Positions 25,966 through 33,840 are shown, counted from the first letter of the stretch. The stretch: DNA of 36,508 nucleotides from Flavobacterium bizetiae (GCF_902804475.1 NZ_CADCSU010000110.1:1-36508); one strand, 5' to 3'. Made by a program: numbers and translations. The notes: a model not told the origin generated them from the sequence alone.

Positions 25966-27234
25966 CTATTTTTTCCAGGTAAAAATTCTAGGATTAACAG
26001 AAATCATTAACCATGCCCAGTTGTTGGTATGTCCTGCATATCCACCTGGTTTTAAAACTTCTAAAGTTTTTGTACCAAACATCTGAGAATAACCTCCTGT
26101 AAGTGTTATATCTTTTTTGAAATTGAATCCGGCTGTAAAATCGACCTCAGTTCCTAAATATGAATCCATTTTTTTGTTTGCTACAACTACATCAGCAGCA
26201 GATAAGAATACGTGTGGCATTAATGCAAATTGCCATTTTTTTACATTATAAGTAAATTTCATATTAGCATCTTGCAAACCAACACTGTTTTGATGACCTC
26301 CACCAACGTAAAAATAATCCATATAACCGTTGAAAGCGTGGTTGGTACCAAAAATAGGATTGAATGATTTGATCACTGTACTAGTATCATCCATGTCTTT
26401 TCCTGATAAATATTCATAACCAATACCAGCTTTAAACGAATCAGTAATGCTGTACGCAAAGTTTACAGCTCCATCCCAGGCACTAACTTGTTTGTCTGCA
26501 CTTTTTCCGGTTTGACCGTAGAAACTTAAGTTACCATCAATTTTTTTGTTTTTGTAAGTTAGGTAAGTTCCAAAAGTTTGTTTGTAGTCAACTAATAATT
26601 TTTTATCAATAAGATTATTCATGTATTCATAACCTGTATTCAAAACTAATAGACTTACGCCCAATTTGTCTACGTTGGTATGATACCATGCATATTGCAT
26701 TGCTTTGTAATTACCTACTGTGTACGGAGTTTGAAAGTTGTTTTCGGCATCAGAGTTATAGGCAAATCCCATATCAAGCTGATGATTTTTTGGGTGAAAC
26801 GAAATCATTATCGCGTCATGACTTTGTCCTTGTTGTAACCAGTCAATTTCTCCCATAATACGTTGGTTGTCATAAGAAAGAACCTGACGACCTGCTCTCG
26901 CGCTCCATTTTTCAGATATGTCATATTGAGCCCATGCTTCAAAAACAGCTACACCATTTTTATCTGAAGTTGCAGTTGTTCCCACATCTCCCCATGTTCT
27001 TACATTCTGTAAAGTTAATTTTACAGATAATTGATCTTGTTTGTAATTAAAATTTAATCTGGAACGTTGTGAGATTTGCGAAGTAGCTTCTGTTCCTTCT
27101 GGTATAAGAGTCTTATATCCGTTACGATATTCAAAACGTGGTCTTAATTGCAAATTTGCATCAAATTCCTGCGCCTGAATGTCAAAGCTTATTCCTACTA
27201 ATAATAAAAGTAGAATTAATTGTAGTTTTTTCAT
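25966..27234 (-). CDS. Outer-membrane porin, alginate-export (AlgE-like) family
   Basis: 422 residues. The signal peptide ends near SFDIQAQEF. The rest is alternating beta strands with many Trp and Tyr, with family marks near the start (LRPRFEYRNGY, SRLNFNYKQ) and WSARAGRQVLSYDNQRIMG. The C-terminus ends in a barrel strand (WLMISVNPRIFTWKK). Despite the family name, the setting suggests passive uptake of nitrate or release of nitrite: it shares the exact FNR-type promoter of the respiratory operon and follows narK3 by 98 bp. Confidence 0.85.
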   Translation of the reverse strand: MKKLQLILLLLLVGISFDIQAQEFDANLQLRPRFEYRNGYKTLIPEGTEATSQISQRSRLNFNYKQDQLSVKLTLQNVRTWGDVGTTATSDKNGVAVFEAWAQYDISEKWSARAGRQVLSYDNQRIMGEIDWLQQGQSHDAIMISFHPKNHQLDMGFAYNSDAENNFQTPYTVGNYKAMQYAWYHTNVDKLGVSLLVLNTGYEYMNNLIDKKLLVDYKQTFGTYLTYKNKKIDGNLSFYGQTGKSADKQVSAWDGAVNFAYSITDSFKAGIGYEYLSGKDMDDTSTVIKSFNPIFGTNHAFNGYMDYFYVGGGHQNSVGLQDANMKFTYNVKKWQFALMPHVFLSAADVVVANKKMDSYLGTEVDFTAGFNFKKDITLTGGYSQMFGTKTLEVLKPGGYAGHTNNWAWLMISVNPRIFTWKK

Positions 27235-27256
27235 AATTGGTTTCTTTAAATATCAG

Positions 27257-27302
27257 CAAAATTATAAGAAAAATAGCTCATTATATATGATAAAAATCAT
27301 AT
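27257..27302 (-). promoter_or_regulatory. Porin promoter: FNR-like operator and -7 box
   Basis: ATATGATAAAAATCATAT (27285-27302) contains TGAT-N4-ATCA. On the minus strand, 20 bases further, comes TAATTTTG (27257-27264). Operator core, box, the next bases CT and the spacing all equal those at 148-193 before narK1. Confidence 0.72.
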
Positions 27303-27332
27303 TTACCAGCTAGTCTTTTAATGTATATTAAA

Positions 27333-28811
27333 CTACTGTGTATCAATTACTTTTGCAAATATAGGTGATTTTTCTTTCATAATGTTAAGGATTGTAAAAT
27401 GCATCCAAATCAGGCAAATAGCAGAGAAAATAAGAATAAAAATCCAAGAGCTGGACCAGATTCCGGTTGCTGTTAGCAGATATCCAAAAATGATAGGTCC
27501 GAAGAAACCACCCAAACCACCAATCATTCCTACCATTCCGCCTACAACTCCTACTTCTGTTGGGAAATATTCAGGGATGTGTTTGTACACGGCTGCCTTA
27601 CCAATTCCCCATGAAATCCCGATAAGTATGACTAAAACAAGAAAAACCCACATATTGGCATCGAATTTAATAACCGTAATTCCTTTAGCCAAAAGTTCTT
27701 TTTTCTTAACCGTTTGATTTTGCTCTACTACCACTTGTTGCCAGGATGTGCTGGTGGGAAAGATGGCACTTTCGTTTAAATTTTCTTTCTTTTGGGCAAC
27801 AGCAAAATCGGTTTTTCCAATCTTGATATTATCATTTGAAACGGCAGTTATTGTACCTTTTTTAGTCGCCAAAACTCCCGGACCTGTAGTCGTGATTTCC
27901 ATTTTTGGAATCATTAACAAAGCACTTAAAATTACTGATGAACTCAAAACCCAATACATTACTTTTCTGGCGCCGAATTTATCTGATAAATAGCCTCCAA
28001 ATGCACGAATGACGCCAGAAGGTAAACTAAAGAGTGTTGCAAATAATCCGCCCATAACTAAACTGGTTTGATACACGTTCATGAAATTTGGCAGTAACCA
28101 TTGCGAATAGGCTACAAAACATCCGAAAACTAAAAAGTAATAGGCTCCAAAACGCCAAACACGTGCTGATTTTAACGAACCCAACATTTGAGAAACGCTC
28201 TTAGTATTGTTTTCTATTTTTTTATTTTTGGCGAAAATTAAAAAGGCAACACCAATTACCAATAAGGAAATGGCATAAATAACAGGCAATATTTTCCAGC
28301 CATTTTGAGGATCATCTACAGAAAAATGATTTAATAATGAAGGCGCTAAAAAAGTTGTTATTGCGGCTCCGGCATTTCCCATCCCGAAGATTCCTAAAGC
28401 GCGTCCTTGCCATTCTTTTGGATACCAGATCGAGGTGTATCCAATCCCGACAGCAAAGCTTGTTCCTACCATGCCAAAGAAAAAACTCAATAAGGCAAAC
28501 ATAAAAAAACTGTGAGCGTAAGGAAGAAGAAACAGTGGAATGGAGCAGAGGAGGAGTAAAAGTGAGAAAACGTATTTCCCGCCATATTTGTCTGTGAGAA
28601 TACCTATTGGTAAACGCATGATGGAACCGGTTAAGATTGGAATGCCTAAAAGCCAGCCAACCTGAACAACGCTCCAGTGAAAAATTCCGTTATCGACTAA
28701 AAAAGTTACCAGAACGCCATTTAGTGTCCAACAGGCAAAACACACTGTAAATGCCAATGTGTTCAGAATTAAAATTTTGTGAGATTGCGATAATGAGTTT
28801 GTCGTTTTCAT
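27333..28811 (-). CDS. narK3: NarK-type (type I) nitrate transporter, paralogue of narK1
   Basis: 492 residues and nearly collinear with narK1 (257-1732), with the same arginines in TM2 (MRLPIGILTDKYGG) and TM8 (IRAFGGYLSDKFG) and the same glycine-rich motifs. It keeps the TM9-TM10 periplasmic insert (VVEQNQTVKKKELLAKG), although that insert is the most diverged part. Its promoter belongs to the TAmGT-N6-ACkTA class rather than the FNR class. It is therefore likely the importer for assimilation, while narK1 serves respiration. 94 bp downstream of narL. Confidence 0.92.
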   Translation of the reverse strand: MKTTNSLSQSHKILILNTLAFTVCFACWTLNGVLVTFLVDNGIFHWSVVQVGWLLGIPILTGSIMRLPIGILTDKYGGKYVFSLLLLLCSIPLFLLPYAHSFFMFALLSFFFGMVGTSFAVGIGYTSIWYPKEWQGRALGIFGMGNAGAAITTFLAPSLLNHFSVDDPQNGWKILPVIYAISLLVIGVAFLIFAKNKKIENNTKSVSQMLGSLKSARVWRFGAYYFLVFGCFVAYSQWLLPNFMNVYQTSLVMGGLFATLFSLPSGVIRAFGGYLSDKFGARKVMYWVLSSSVILSALLMIPKMEITTTGPGVLATKKGTITAVSNDNIKIGKTDFAVAQKKENLNESAIFPTSTSWQQVVVEQNQTVKKKELLAKGITVIKFDANMWVFLVLVILIGISWGIGKAAVYKHIPEYFPTEVGVVGGMVGMIGGLGGFFGPIIFGYLLTATGIWSSSWIFILIFSAICLIWMHFTILNIMKEKSPIFAKVIDTQ

Positions 28812-28834
28812 AGTACTTAGATTTTTGATAAAAA

Positions 28835-28906
28835 TAAGTACTGTGACTTAGTTAAAAGCTGCTAAAACGCAGTTTTTGAAAAATAATTACGTATTAATAC
28901 GTAATT
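28835..28906 (-). promoter_or_regulatory. narK3 control region: proximal operator and distal 22-bp palindrome
   Basis: The proximal site TAAGTACTGTGACTTA (28835-28850) stands next to TATTTTTA on the minus strand. The distal site is a perfect 22-bp palindrome (28885-28906) whose core TACGTATTAATACGTA (28888-28903) has the 7-2-7 layout of NarL binding sites. Centres are 53 bp apart. The distal palindrome runs into the narL stop codon. Confidence 0.65.
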
Positions 28907-29565
28907 TATAGCAACGAATATTCAGTCGCTTTATTCGAAAGTTCCATCAAGTTTTTTACTTTTAACTTTTTCATTAAGTTAAAGCGATGTACTTCGGCAG
29001 TACGCTTACTGATATCAAGTGCTTCAGCGATTTCTTTGTTTCCTTTTCCGGATAATAAAAGTGCCAGGATTTCTTTTTCTCTTTTGGTAATCATCATTTC
29101 GTCGGCTAAACTTTGTTTAGGTTCTAATGATGTCGATGAGTTGGTTAACTGGCTAATTAATATTGATGAAATATCGCCACTAAAATATTTTCCGCCGGCA
29201 GCAACAGTATGCAATGCTTTCAGGAATTCTTCTTTGCTTGAACCTTTTAACAGATAACCGTCGGCTCCTGCTTTTATCGATTTTAATACGTATTCTTCAG
29301 ATTCGTGCATAGAAAGCATGATGATCTTTACGTTATTATTTTCGCCTCTAAGTTTTTCTACTACCTCTATACCGGTTAAGTTGGGCATACGAATATCTAC
29401 TATAAGTAAATCGGGTTTGCTGGCTGCAACCACTTCAAGAGCATCAGCACCATCAATAGCTTCACCTACAACCTCGATGTTTGCTTCGTTTTCAAGTAAG
29501 GATTTAATTCCATCTCTTACAAAAACATGATCATCTGCCAGTACCACACGAATGATATTACTCAT
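28906..29565 (-). CDS. narL: NarL/FixJ-type response regulator
   Basis: 219 residues. The receiver domain (1 to about 120) has the acidic pair in VLADDH, the phospho-accepting Asp in LLIVDIRMP, Ser in MLSMHES and Lys in YLLKGSS. The LuxR-type HTH is at about 155-215 (ITKREKEILALLLSGKGNKEIA, then SKRTAEVHRFNLMKKL). With the NarX-like kinase at 30465 it should form a nitrate- or nitrite-sensing pair. TACGTA-type inverted repeats before its own gene (29593-29633) suggest self-control. Symbol given by similarity. Confidence 0.85.
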   Translation of the reverse strand: MSNIIRVVLADDHVFVRDGIKSLLENEANIEVVGEAIDGADALEVVAASKPDLLIVDIRMPNLTGIEVVEKLRGENNNVKIIMLSMHESEEYVLKSIKAGADGYLLKGSSKEEFLKALHTVAAGGKYFSGDISSILISQLTNSSTSLEPKQSLADEMMITKREKEILALLLSGKGNKEIAEALDISKRTAEVHRFNLMKKLKVKNLMELSNKATEYSLL

Positions 29566-29592
29566 AATTTACTTAAATTATATTTTGGATTT

Positions 29593-29633
29593 TTACGTAT
29601 ATTCATCTATAAAGAAGATGCTAATATACGTAA
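29593..29633 (-). promoter_or_regulatory. Paired TTACGTATAT inverted repeats upstream of narL
   Basis: TTACGTATAT (29593-29602) and ATATACGTAA (29624-29633) are exact inverses, with centres 31 bp apart, close to three helical turns. The same half-site TACGTAT appears at narK3, nirB and the nasC-fusion promoter, so narL may regulate itself. No perfect TAnnTTTG box was found between here and the ATG. Confidence 0.5.
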
Positions 29634-29747
29634 TTTTTATATTTGAAATTTGAAATCTGTAAAATTTCAGATTCTAATATTAAAGCCAACATTAAAATAT
29701 CATTAAAAAATTAAGTTTTGAATTGTCAGGCTGAGCTTACCGATGCT

Positions 29748-30041
29748 CAATGCCATTAAGTTAATATATTTAGATTATGTTCCATCGGAACACCTCATTG
29801 GTAGAAAAAAAAGAATGCATGGTGAGAAACATCGTCCCATTGGGACGTTTGAAATTGTTTATGTAATCTGTATATGTTTTTACCATTTATTATTTATAAA
29901 ATCAAACGTTCCTACGGAACGTGAAAAAATGCCGTATTTATTGATGCTACCAATGATGTTCCGATGGAACAAAAACAAAGTGATCAGATATTATTTTTAA
30001 TAAATTATTCCAGTGGATTTTTCCTTAACTTAATGACATTG
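29748..30041. mobile_element. 294-bp MITE-like element with four small palindromes
   Basis: Ends CAATGCCATTAAGTTAA (29748-29764) and TTAACTTAATGACATTG (30025-30041) are inverse at 16 of 17 positions. Inside are TGTTCC-ATC-GGAACA (29778-29792), CGTCCCATTGGGACG (29833-29847), ACGTTCC-TAC-GGAACGT (29906-29922) and TGTTCC-GAT-GGAACA (29957-29971). The outer two are mutual inverses together with their CATTGGTAG flanks. No transposase is encoded; a short frame over this stretch has no protein features. It could be a non-autonomous element or a large folded RNA. Confidence 0.6.
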
Positions 30042-30464
30042 ACCGAAGTTTTGGAAAGATTGGCATTTTGATAGTTCATCGATTTCGCTTAGGATGACAG
30101 GATTGAGGGCGGTCTTGCTTTGAACTTTGTCAAAGTTTGAAACTTTGACAAAGTTTTTCATGAAGTTTGTCATTTCTGGTAAATTTTAAGTAACCGTAAT
30201 ATTTTATGAAAACGTTTACCCGCGAGAGGGATAGGAGCAAGCTACCGAAGTAGCGTGGATAGCCCGACAGCATGCCGGTAAGAGGGCGAATAAGCGCAAA
30301 GTAAATTGGCCCTCTTACCGGGATGGTGGCTCGCCCTAATAAATGAGATAATTAGTCAATTTGAAAATGAGATAATGATTTTGCGTTCGGCTCGACTTCG
30401 CTCAGCCTGACAAAACTTTGTTAGGTGTATGTATTTGTATTTTGGAATTTAAATATTGGAATTT
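30042..30464. repeat. Repeat-rich gap between narL and the kinase gene, with multi-hairpin unit
   Basis: A structured unit at about 30220-30334 contains CCCGCGAGAGGG, GCTAC-CGAA-GTAGC (30242-30255) and a perfect 13-bp stem CCGGTAAGAGGGC/GCCCTCTTACCGG (30276-30288 with 30310-30322). TTTGTCAAAGTTTGAAACTTTGACAAA lies around 30127-30153 as a further inverted repeat. GCTCAGCCTGACA (30400-30412) is the inverse of 29724-29736, so the MITE-like element and this unit lie inside one larger pair. No gene is seen. Confidence 0.65.
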
Positions 30465-32276
30465 TTATTTCAATATTGGAATGTTGAACGTTATTCTGGT
30501 TCCTTCTCCGGGGATAGAATTAATGAATACGCGACCATTTACGTACTGAATTCGCTCTTTCATAAACAATAATCCCATTCCGGATTCGCTATTGCGTTTT
30601 TTGTCTACGGCATTGATATCGAAACCTTTTCCGTTGTCGTCTACGATAATACTAAGCAAATTGTTGCTGTGCGAAAGCTGGACAATTATGTGCGATGATT
30701 CGGCGTATTTGATGGCGTTATTGATGGCTTCCTGTGTGAGGCGGTAGATATTAATTTCGATCAAAGAATCGAGACGCTGATTGAAATCGGTTTTGTTGTA
30801 AAACAGAATTTCTTTCCCGGTGAGTTTTGAAAGTTCCTGGGTGAGTTTTGCAAGTGAGGAAACGATGCCGTGATCGCTGAGTTCCGGTGGCATTAAATTG
30901 AAGGTTGCGGTGCGAACGCCTTTGATAATATCGAGTGATAATTTCTTTAAATATTCGATTTTTTGAGCTGATTTTTCTTTATCGTCGAGATTGATGCTTT
31001 CGAGACTGAATTTTAAACCTGTAAGCATTTGCCCAATTCCGTCGTGAATTTCTTTGGCGATGCGGTTTTGTTCGTTTTCCTGATTTTCGACGATTTTGCT
31101 CGAAATGATCTTTTGCTGATTGATTTTTTCGGTGCTGTTTTCGATATTCAGACGTTCGACTTCGCGTTGCGCTTTTTTACGCTCGGTGATGTTGAAACAA
31201 ATAATTAAAAGTTCTGATTCTTGTTTTTTGATTGTTACGGGAACCATTGATAAATCGAGCCAAAAGGCTTGGGCTTCTTTATTGATTATTTTGATTTCGC
31301 CCTGCCAGCCGCTTCTGTGTTTCTCAAAGATAATTCGGTCGATATTGATTTGTTCTTTCTCATCGGTAGTGAGTACTTCAGAGAATTTTTTGTTGGATGA
31401 AAATCGGGTGTAGTTGATTAGTTTGGCAAATTTTTCTCCGATATGAATGATAGAACCATCGGGCGCAATACGGCAATAAAGGAGCGTATTTTCCATGGCG
31501 TAATTAAGGGACTTTAATTCCTTAACTGAATTTTCTTTTATTTCGCTAATAATTTCTGTGTCGTAAGCGAGTTTTAAAGCTTTCTTTTCTGAGGCTAAAA
31601 GTTTGGCAATTAGTTTCTCTATTTTTTTATTGGTAGGTTTAAAGATGAAGAAAAACTCCATTAACAAAACAAATAGCGTAAAGGCAAAAATCCAGTATTC
31701 TATTTTGCGTTGTTCGGTTACTTTTTCGTGCGCTTCGAGATCGTATTGACTTACAATCTGATTCATTTTAGAAAGAAATACGCCTTCGTTTTTTAGTATG
31801 GTCTGAACCAGTTCCTGATTTTTGGCTAAAGTTTTTTTTTGTTTTAAGTTTAAAAGAAAAGAATCGGTTGACTGACTAATAATACTGAAAACAGGATTAA
31901 TATCTGCGTAGAGTTTATTTAGGGTTTCACTTTTTTCTTTTGGGAAAGCCAAACTATCGTTGCCATTTTCTAGCGCGTTTTGTGTTGTTTTCCAGAGTTC
32001 CAGAACATTTTTCAGATGCGAAATTTGTTTTGGTGAAACGGTATCTGAAACATAATTTAAAATCAAAACTTCTTTTACAATTTTCTGGCTCAGCATTCTC
32101 TGTTTGCCTGAAATATTGATGATTTTAGAATCGCTTAATTGTTGTTTTAAATTGTACTGAACTAATATTTGACTTAAAATGACGGTTATGGCAATAGTCA
32201 GAAGTGCAAAAAAATACCAACGGCGTAAATTTTTGAAATTAATTTTATCTGTAGCTTCTTGATTGCTTTTTTTCAT
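30465..32276 (-). CDS. narX: NarX-like sensor histidine kinase
   Basis: 603 residues. TM1 (about 20-40) and TM2 (about 194-212) enclose a periplasmic helical sensor that begins INISGKQRMLSQKI, the P-box-like motif of NarX/PilJ-type sensors that bind nitrate or nitrite. A coiled segment leads to a PAS domain (about 265-370). The HisKA_3 dimerisation helix has phospho-His411 in KEIHDGIGQML, and the HATPase domain has NNAIKYAE, DDNGKGFD and GMGLLFMKERI. Such kinases pair with NarL-type regulators, as found at 28906. It is 11 bp after DUF4202 and probably co-transcribed. Ligand is inferred. Confidence 0.88.
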   Translation of the reverse strand: MKKSNQEATDKINFKNLRRWYFFALLTIAITVILSQILVQYNLKQQLSDSKIINISGKQRMLSQKIVKEVLILNYVSDTVSPKQISHLKNVLELWKTTQNALENGNDSLAFPKEKSETLNKLYADINPVFSIISQSTDSFLLNLKQKKTLAKNQELVQTILKNEGVFLSKMNQIVSQYDLEAHEKVTEQRKIEYWIFAFTLFVLLMEFFFIFKPTNKKIEKLIAKLLASEKKALKLAYDTEIISEIKENSVKELKSLNYAMENTLLYCRIAPDGSIIHIGEKFAKLINYTRFSSNKKFSEVLTTDEKEQINIDRIIFEKHRSGWQGEIKIINKEAQAFWLDLSMVPVTIKKQESELLIICFNITERKKAQREVERLNIENSTEKINQQKIISSKIVENQENEQNRIAKEIHDGIGQMLTGLKFSLESINLDDKEKSAQKIEYLKKLSLDIIKGVRTATFNLMPPELSDHGIVSSLAKLTQELSKLTGKEILFYNKTDFNQRLDSLIEINIYRLTQEAINNAIKYAESSHIIVQLSHSNNLLSIIVDDNGKGFDINAVDKKRNSESGMGLLFMKERIQYVNGRVFINSIPGEGTRITFNIPILK

Positions 32277-32287
32277 TCGAAGTCGAT

Positions 32288-32872
32288 TTACAATCCTAAA
32301 GAAGCTTTTATTAAGTTTAAATTTTCTTCTGAATAATTGATTTTTAAGGCTTCCTGATGTCCTTTGTCAGACATTTTATCCCAGGTTTTTTTGATGATGT
32401 TTTTTAGTTTTTCATCATCGTGTTTGTGTACAAAAGGATCTAAATAATATTCTAAAAAAACAAGGCAAATTACGTCTTCAAGAAGTTGTGTTTCGGCATC
32501 TTTTTTTAGTAATTTCTTTTCGATTAAAAAAGAAACGCGATCGATAAAATCCTGATTGTATCCTGCTTTTTCTAAAATTTCGGCAGTGGTTTTGGCATGA
32601 AATTTTTTAAGATCTTCTCTCCATCTCAAATACCCTACACGATCCATTTGGTAGGATTCGCGGGCTACTTTCCATCTACAAATGTGTTGTGCTTTTGAGG
32701 CAATTTGAATTTGTTCTGAAGCTTCAGGTTCAAATTGCATGAGCCTTTCGTACATTCGGTTCGAATACAGTAACTCTTTTGGGTATTCGGTGTTTTTGTC
32801 GATTTCGATATTAGGATCCTGAGCGTTTTCAGCATCAATCCATTCGCTTGCTTTTTGAAAAGGTGTGTTCAT
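32288..32872 (-). CDS. DUF4202 family protein
   Basis: 194 residues from ATG 32872 (MNTPFQKASEWID). A longer frame to 32947 would translate a dispersed repeat and is rejected. The family has no known activity but tends to occur near nitrite or sulfite reduction genes. His63 (AQHICRW), His92 (KFHAKTTAEIL) and Asp133 (LLEDVICLVF) are spaced as in HD-type metal sites, so a hydrolase-like fold is possible. It sits 11 bp before the NarX-like kinase. Confidence 0.8.
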   Translation of the reverse strand: MNTPFQKASEWIDAENAQDPNIEIDKNTEYPKELLYSNRMYERLMQFEPEASEQIQIASKAQHICRWKVARESYQMDRVGYLRWREDLKKFHAKTTAEILEKAGYNQDFIDRVSFLIEKKLLKKDAETQLLEDVICLVFLEYYLDPFVHKHDDEKLKNIIKKTWDKMSDKGHQEALKINYSEENLNLIKASLGL

Positions 32873-32923
32873 TTTTTTTGGTAAGATAATAGATTTCAAA
32901 GATACGGAATTAAGTTTTTTTTC

Positions 32924-32952
32924 GCCACGAATTTCACGAATTAGCACGAATT
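32924..32952 (-). repeat. Dispersed repeat, inverse copy of the 13617 unit
   Basis: GCCACGAATTTCACGAATTAGCACGAATTA-type sequence is the inverse of the unit in front of moaE, with the core AATTCGTGAAATTnGTGGC. It lies just upstream of the DUF4202 start. Confidence 0.55.
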
Positions 32953-32997
32953 ATATGATTTGAATTTGTAGAATTAAATCATTTATAACGCCATTTT

Positions 32998-33100
32998 TGT
33001 CATTTCGAGGAACGAGAAATCTTCGCAAGTAACTCCGCACAGAAGAGTTACCAATCTTTGTTGAGCTTCTCGCGAAGATTTCTCGTTCCTCGAAATGACA
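32998..33100. repeat. 103-bp element with perfect 29-bp inverted arms
   Basis: Positions 32998-33026 (TGTCATTTCGAGGAACGAGA and on) are the exact inverse of 33072-33100. In the loop, GTAACTC and GAGTTAC form a nested stem. The outer bases TGTCATTnCGAGGAACGA match the arms around the TTTG run at 16173. It lies between nirD and DUF4202, 13 bp past the nirD stop, so it may also end the nirD transcript. Confidence 0.85.
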
Positions 33101-33113
33101 GGATTGTGCACGT

Positions 33114-33491
33114 TTAATCTGTAAAACCTACAAATACTTCGTTTTCAATAACTTTAATCGGATAAGTGGCTATTTTGAAATCGTCGCCGTTTAAGTTGGA
33201 ACCGTCTACTAACGAGAATGTTTTTTTATGCATTGGGCAGGCAATTTTTGGGATATCATCTGTTGATCCTGTCATGCCTCTTGCGAGAACCATTTCCATT
33301 TTATGCGGACAGGCATTTTGGCAAGCATACCATTCGTTGCGACGGGCAAAATTAAAAATGGCTATTTGTTTGTTTTTGTATTTAATGCAACCTCCGCGAT
33401 TGGTTGGGAAGTCTTCTACTTTTCCGGCTTTGAACCAAATTGTTGCCTCATTTAGGTGAACTGTTGTGTATTGATTTAAGATTTCTTCCAT
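33114..33491 (-). CDS. nirD: Nitrite reductase small subunit NirD (Rieske-type)
   Basis: 125 residues from ATG 33491 (MEEILNQYTTVHLN); the longer frame to 33539 runs into a hairpin. Unlike enterobacterial NirD, which lacks the ligands, this one has a full Rieske set: Cys and His in ACPHKMEM, and Cys and His in CPMHKKTF. It supports NirB in reducing nitrite to ammonium in the cytoplasm. It is separated from nirB by 349 bp of hairpin and repeat sequence. Confidence 0.9.
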   Translation of the reverse strand: MEEILNQYTTVHLNEATIWFKAGKVEDFPTNRGGCIKYKNKQIAIFNFARRNEWYACQNACPHKMEMVLARGMTGSTDDIPKIACPMHKKTFSLVDGSNLNGDDFKIATYPIKVIENEVFVGFTD

Positions 33492-33516
33492 TTTGATAAG
33501 TTTTGTGTTCCTGTTT

Positions 33517-33573
33517 CTTATCCCTCTTTTTACAATCAAGAGAGTTTGACGGCGCAGTAAAAAAGAGGGTAAG
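33517..33573 (-). other. Leader hairpin in front of nirD
   Basis: CTTATCCCTCTTTTTAC (33517-33533) pairs with GTAAAAAAGAGGGTAAG (33557-33573) with two small bulges. It stands 26 bp before the nirD ATG on the transcribed strand and could be a terminator of the nirB message or a processing site. Confidence 0.5.
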
Positions 33574-33692
33574 AGGACAGCAAACGTTTTTGTGATATTT
33601 TTTTTCTTTTTTTGGAGCTTTTTTTTCTCTCGCAGATTTTGCAGATTTTATTTTTAATCATTTTAATCGTTTAATCTGTGGCTATTATTTTT

Positions 33693-33829
33693 AACACATA
33701 GAAACATAGGTTTTTTTTGTTTTTTTGGAAAGAAAATGAAAAGAAACTGGTTTCTTACACATAGCTATGTTTATTAATGTGAGTGAAACGCCTTTTTTTA
33801 AGTTTAGTAATTCTATGTCTCTATGTGTT
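33693..33829. repeat. 137-bp inverted-repeat element, copy 2
   Basis: AACACATAGAAACATAG (33693-33709) is inverse to 33813-33829 with one mismatch. The centre ACACATAGCTATGTTT (33757-33772) matches the central palindrome of the 10379 copy except for one base. The interior differs in sequence between copies apart from GTGAAACG. It splits nirB from nirD. Confidence 0.85.
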
Positions 33830-33840
33830 AAAAAAAATAT

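Noticed and set aside
29743..30000. 85-residue frame across the narL-kinase gap
   Set aside because: It covers the nested palindromes of the MITE-like element and has no recognisable protein pattern.
32873..32947. N-terminal extension of DUF4202
   Set aside because: It translates the dispersed AATTCGTG repeat; the conserved part starts at 32872.
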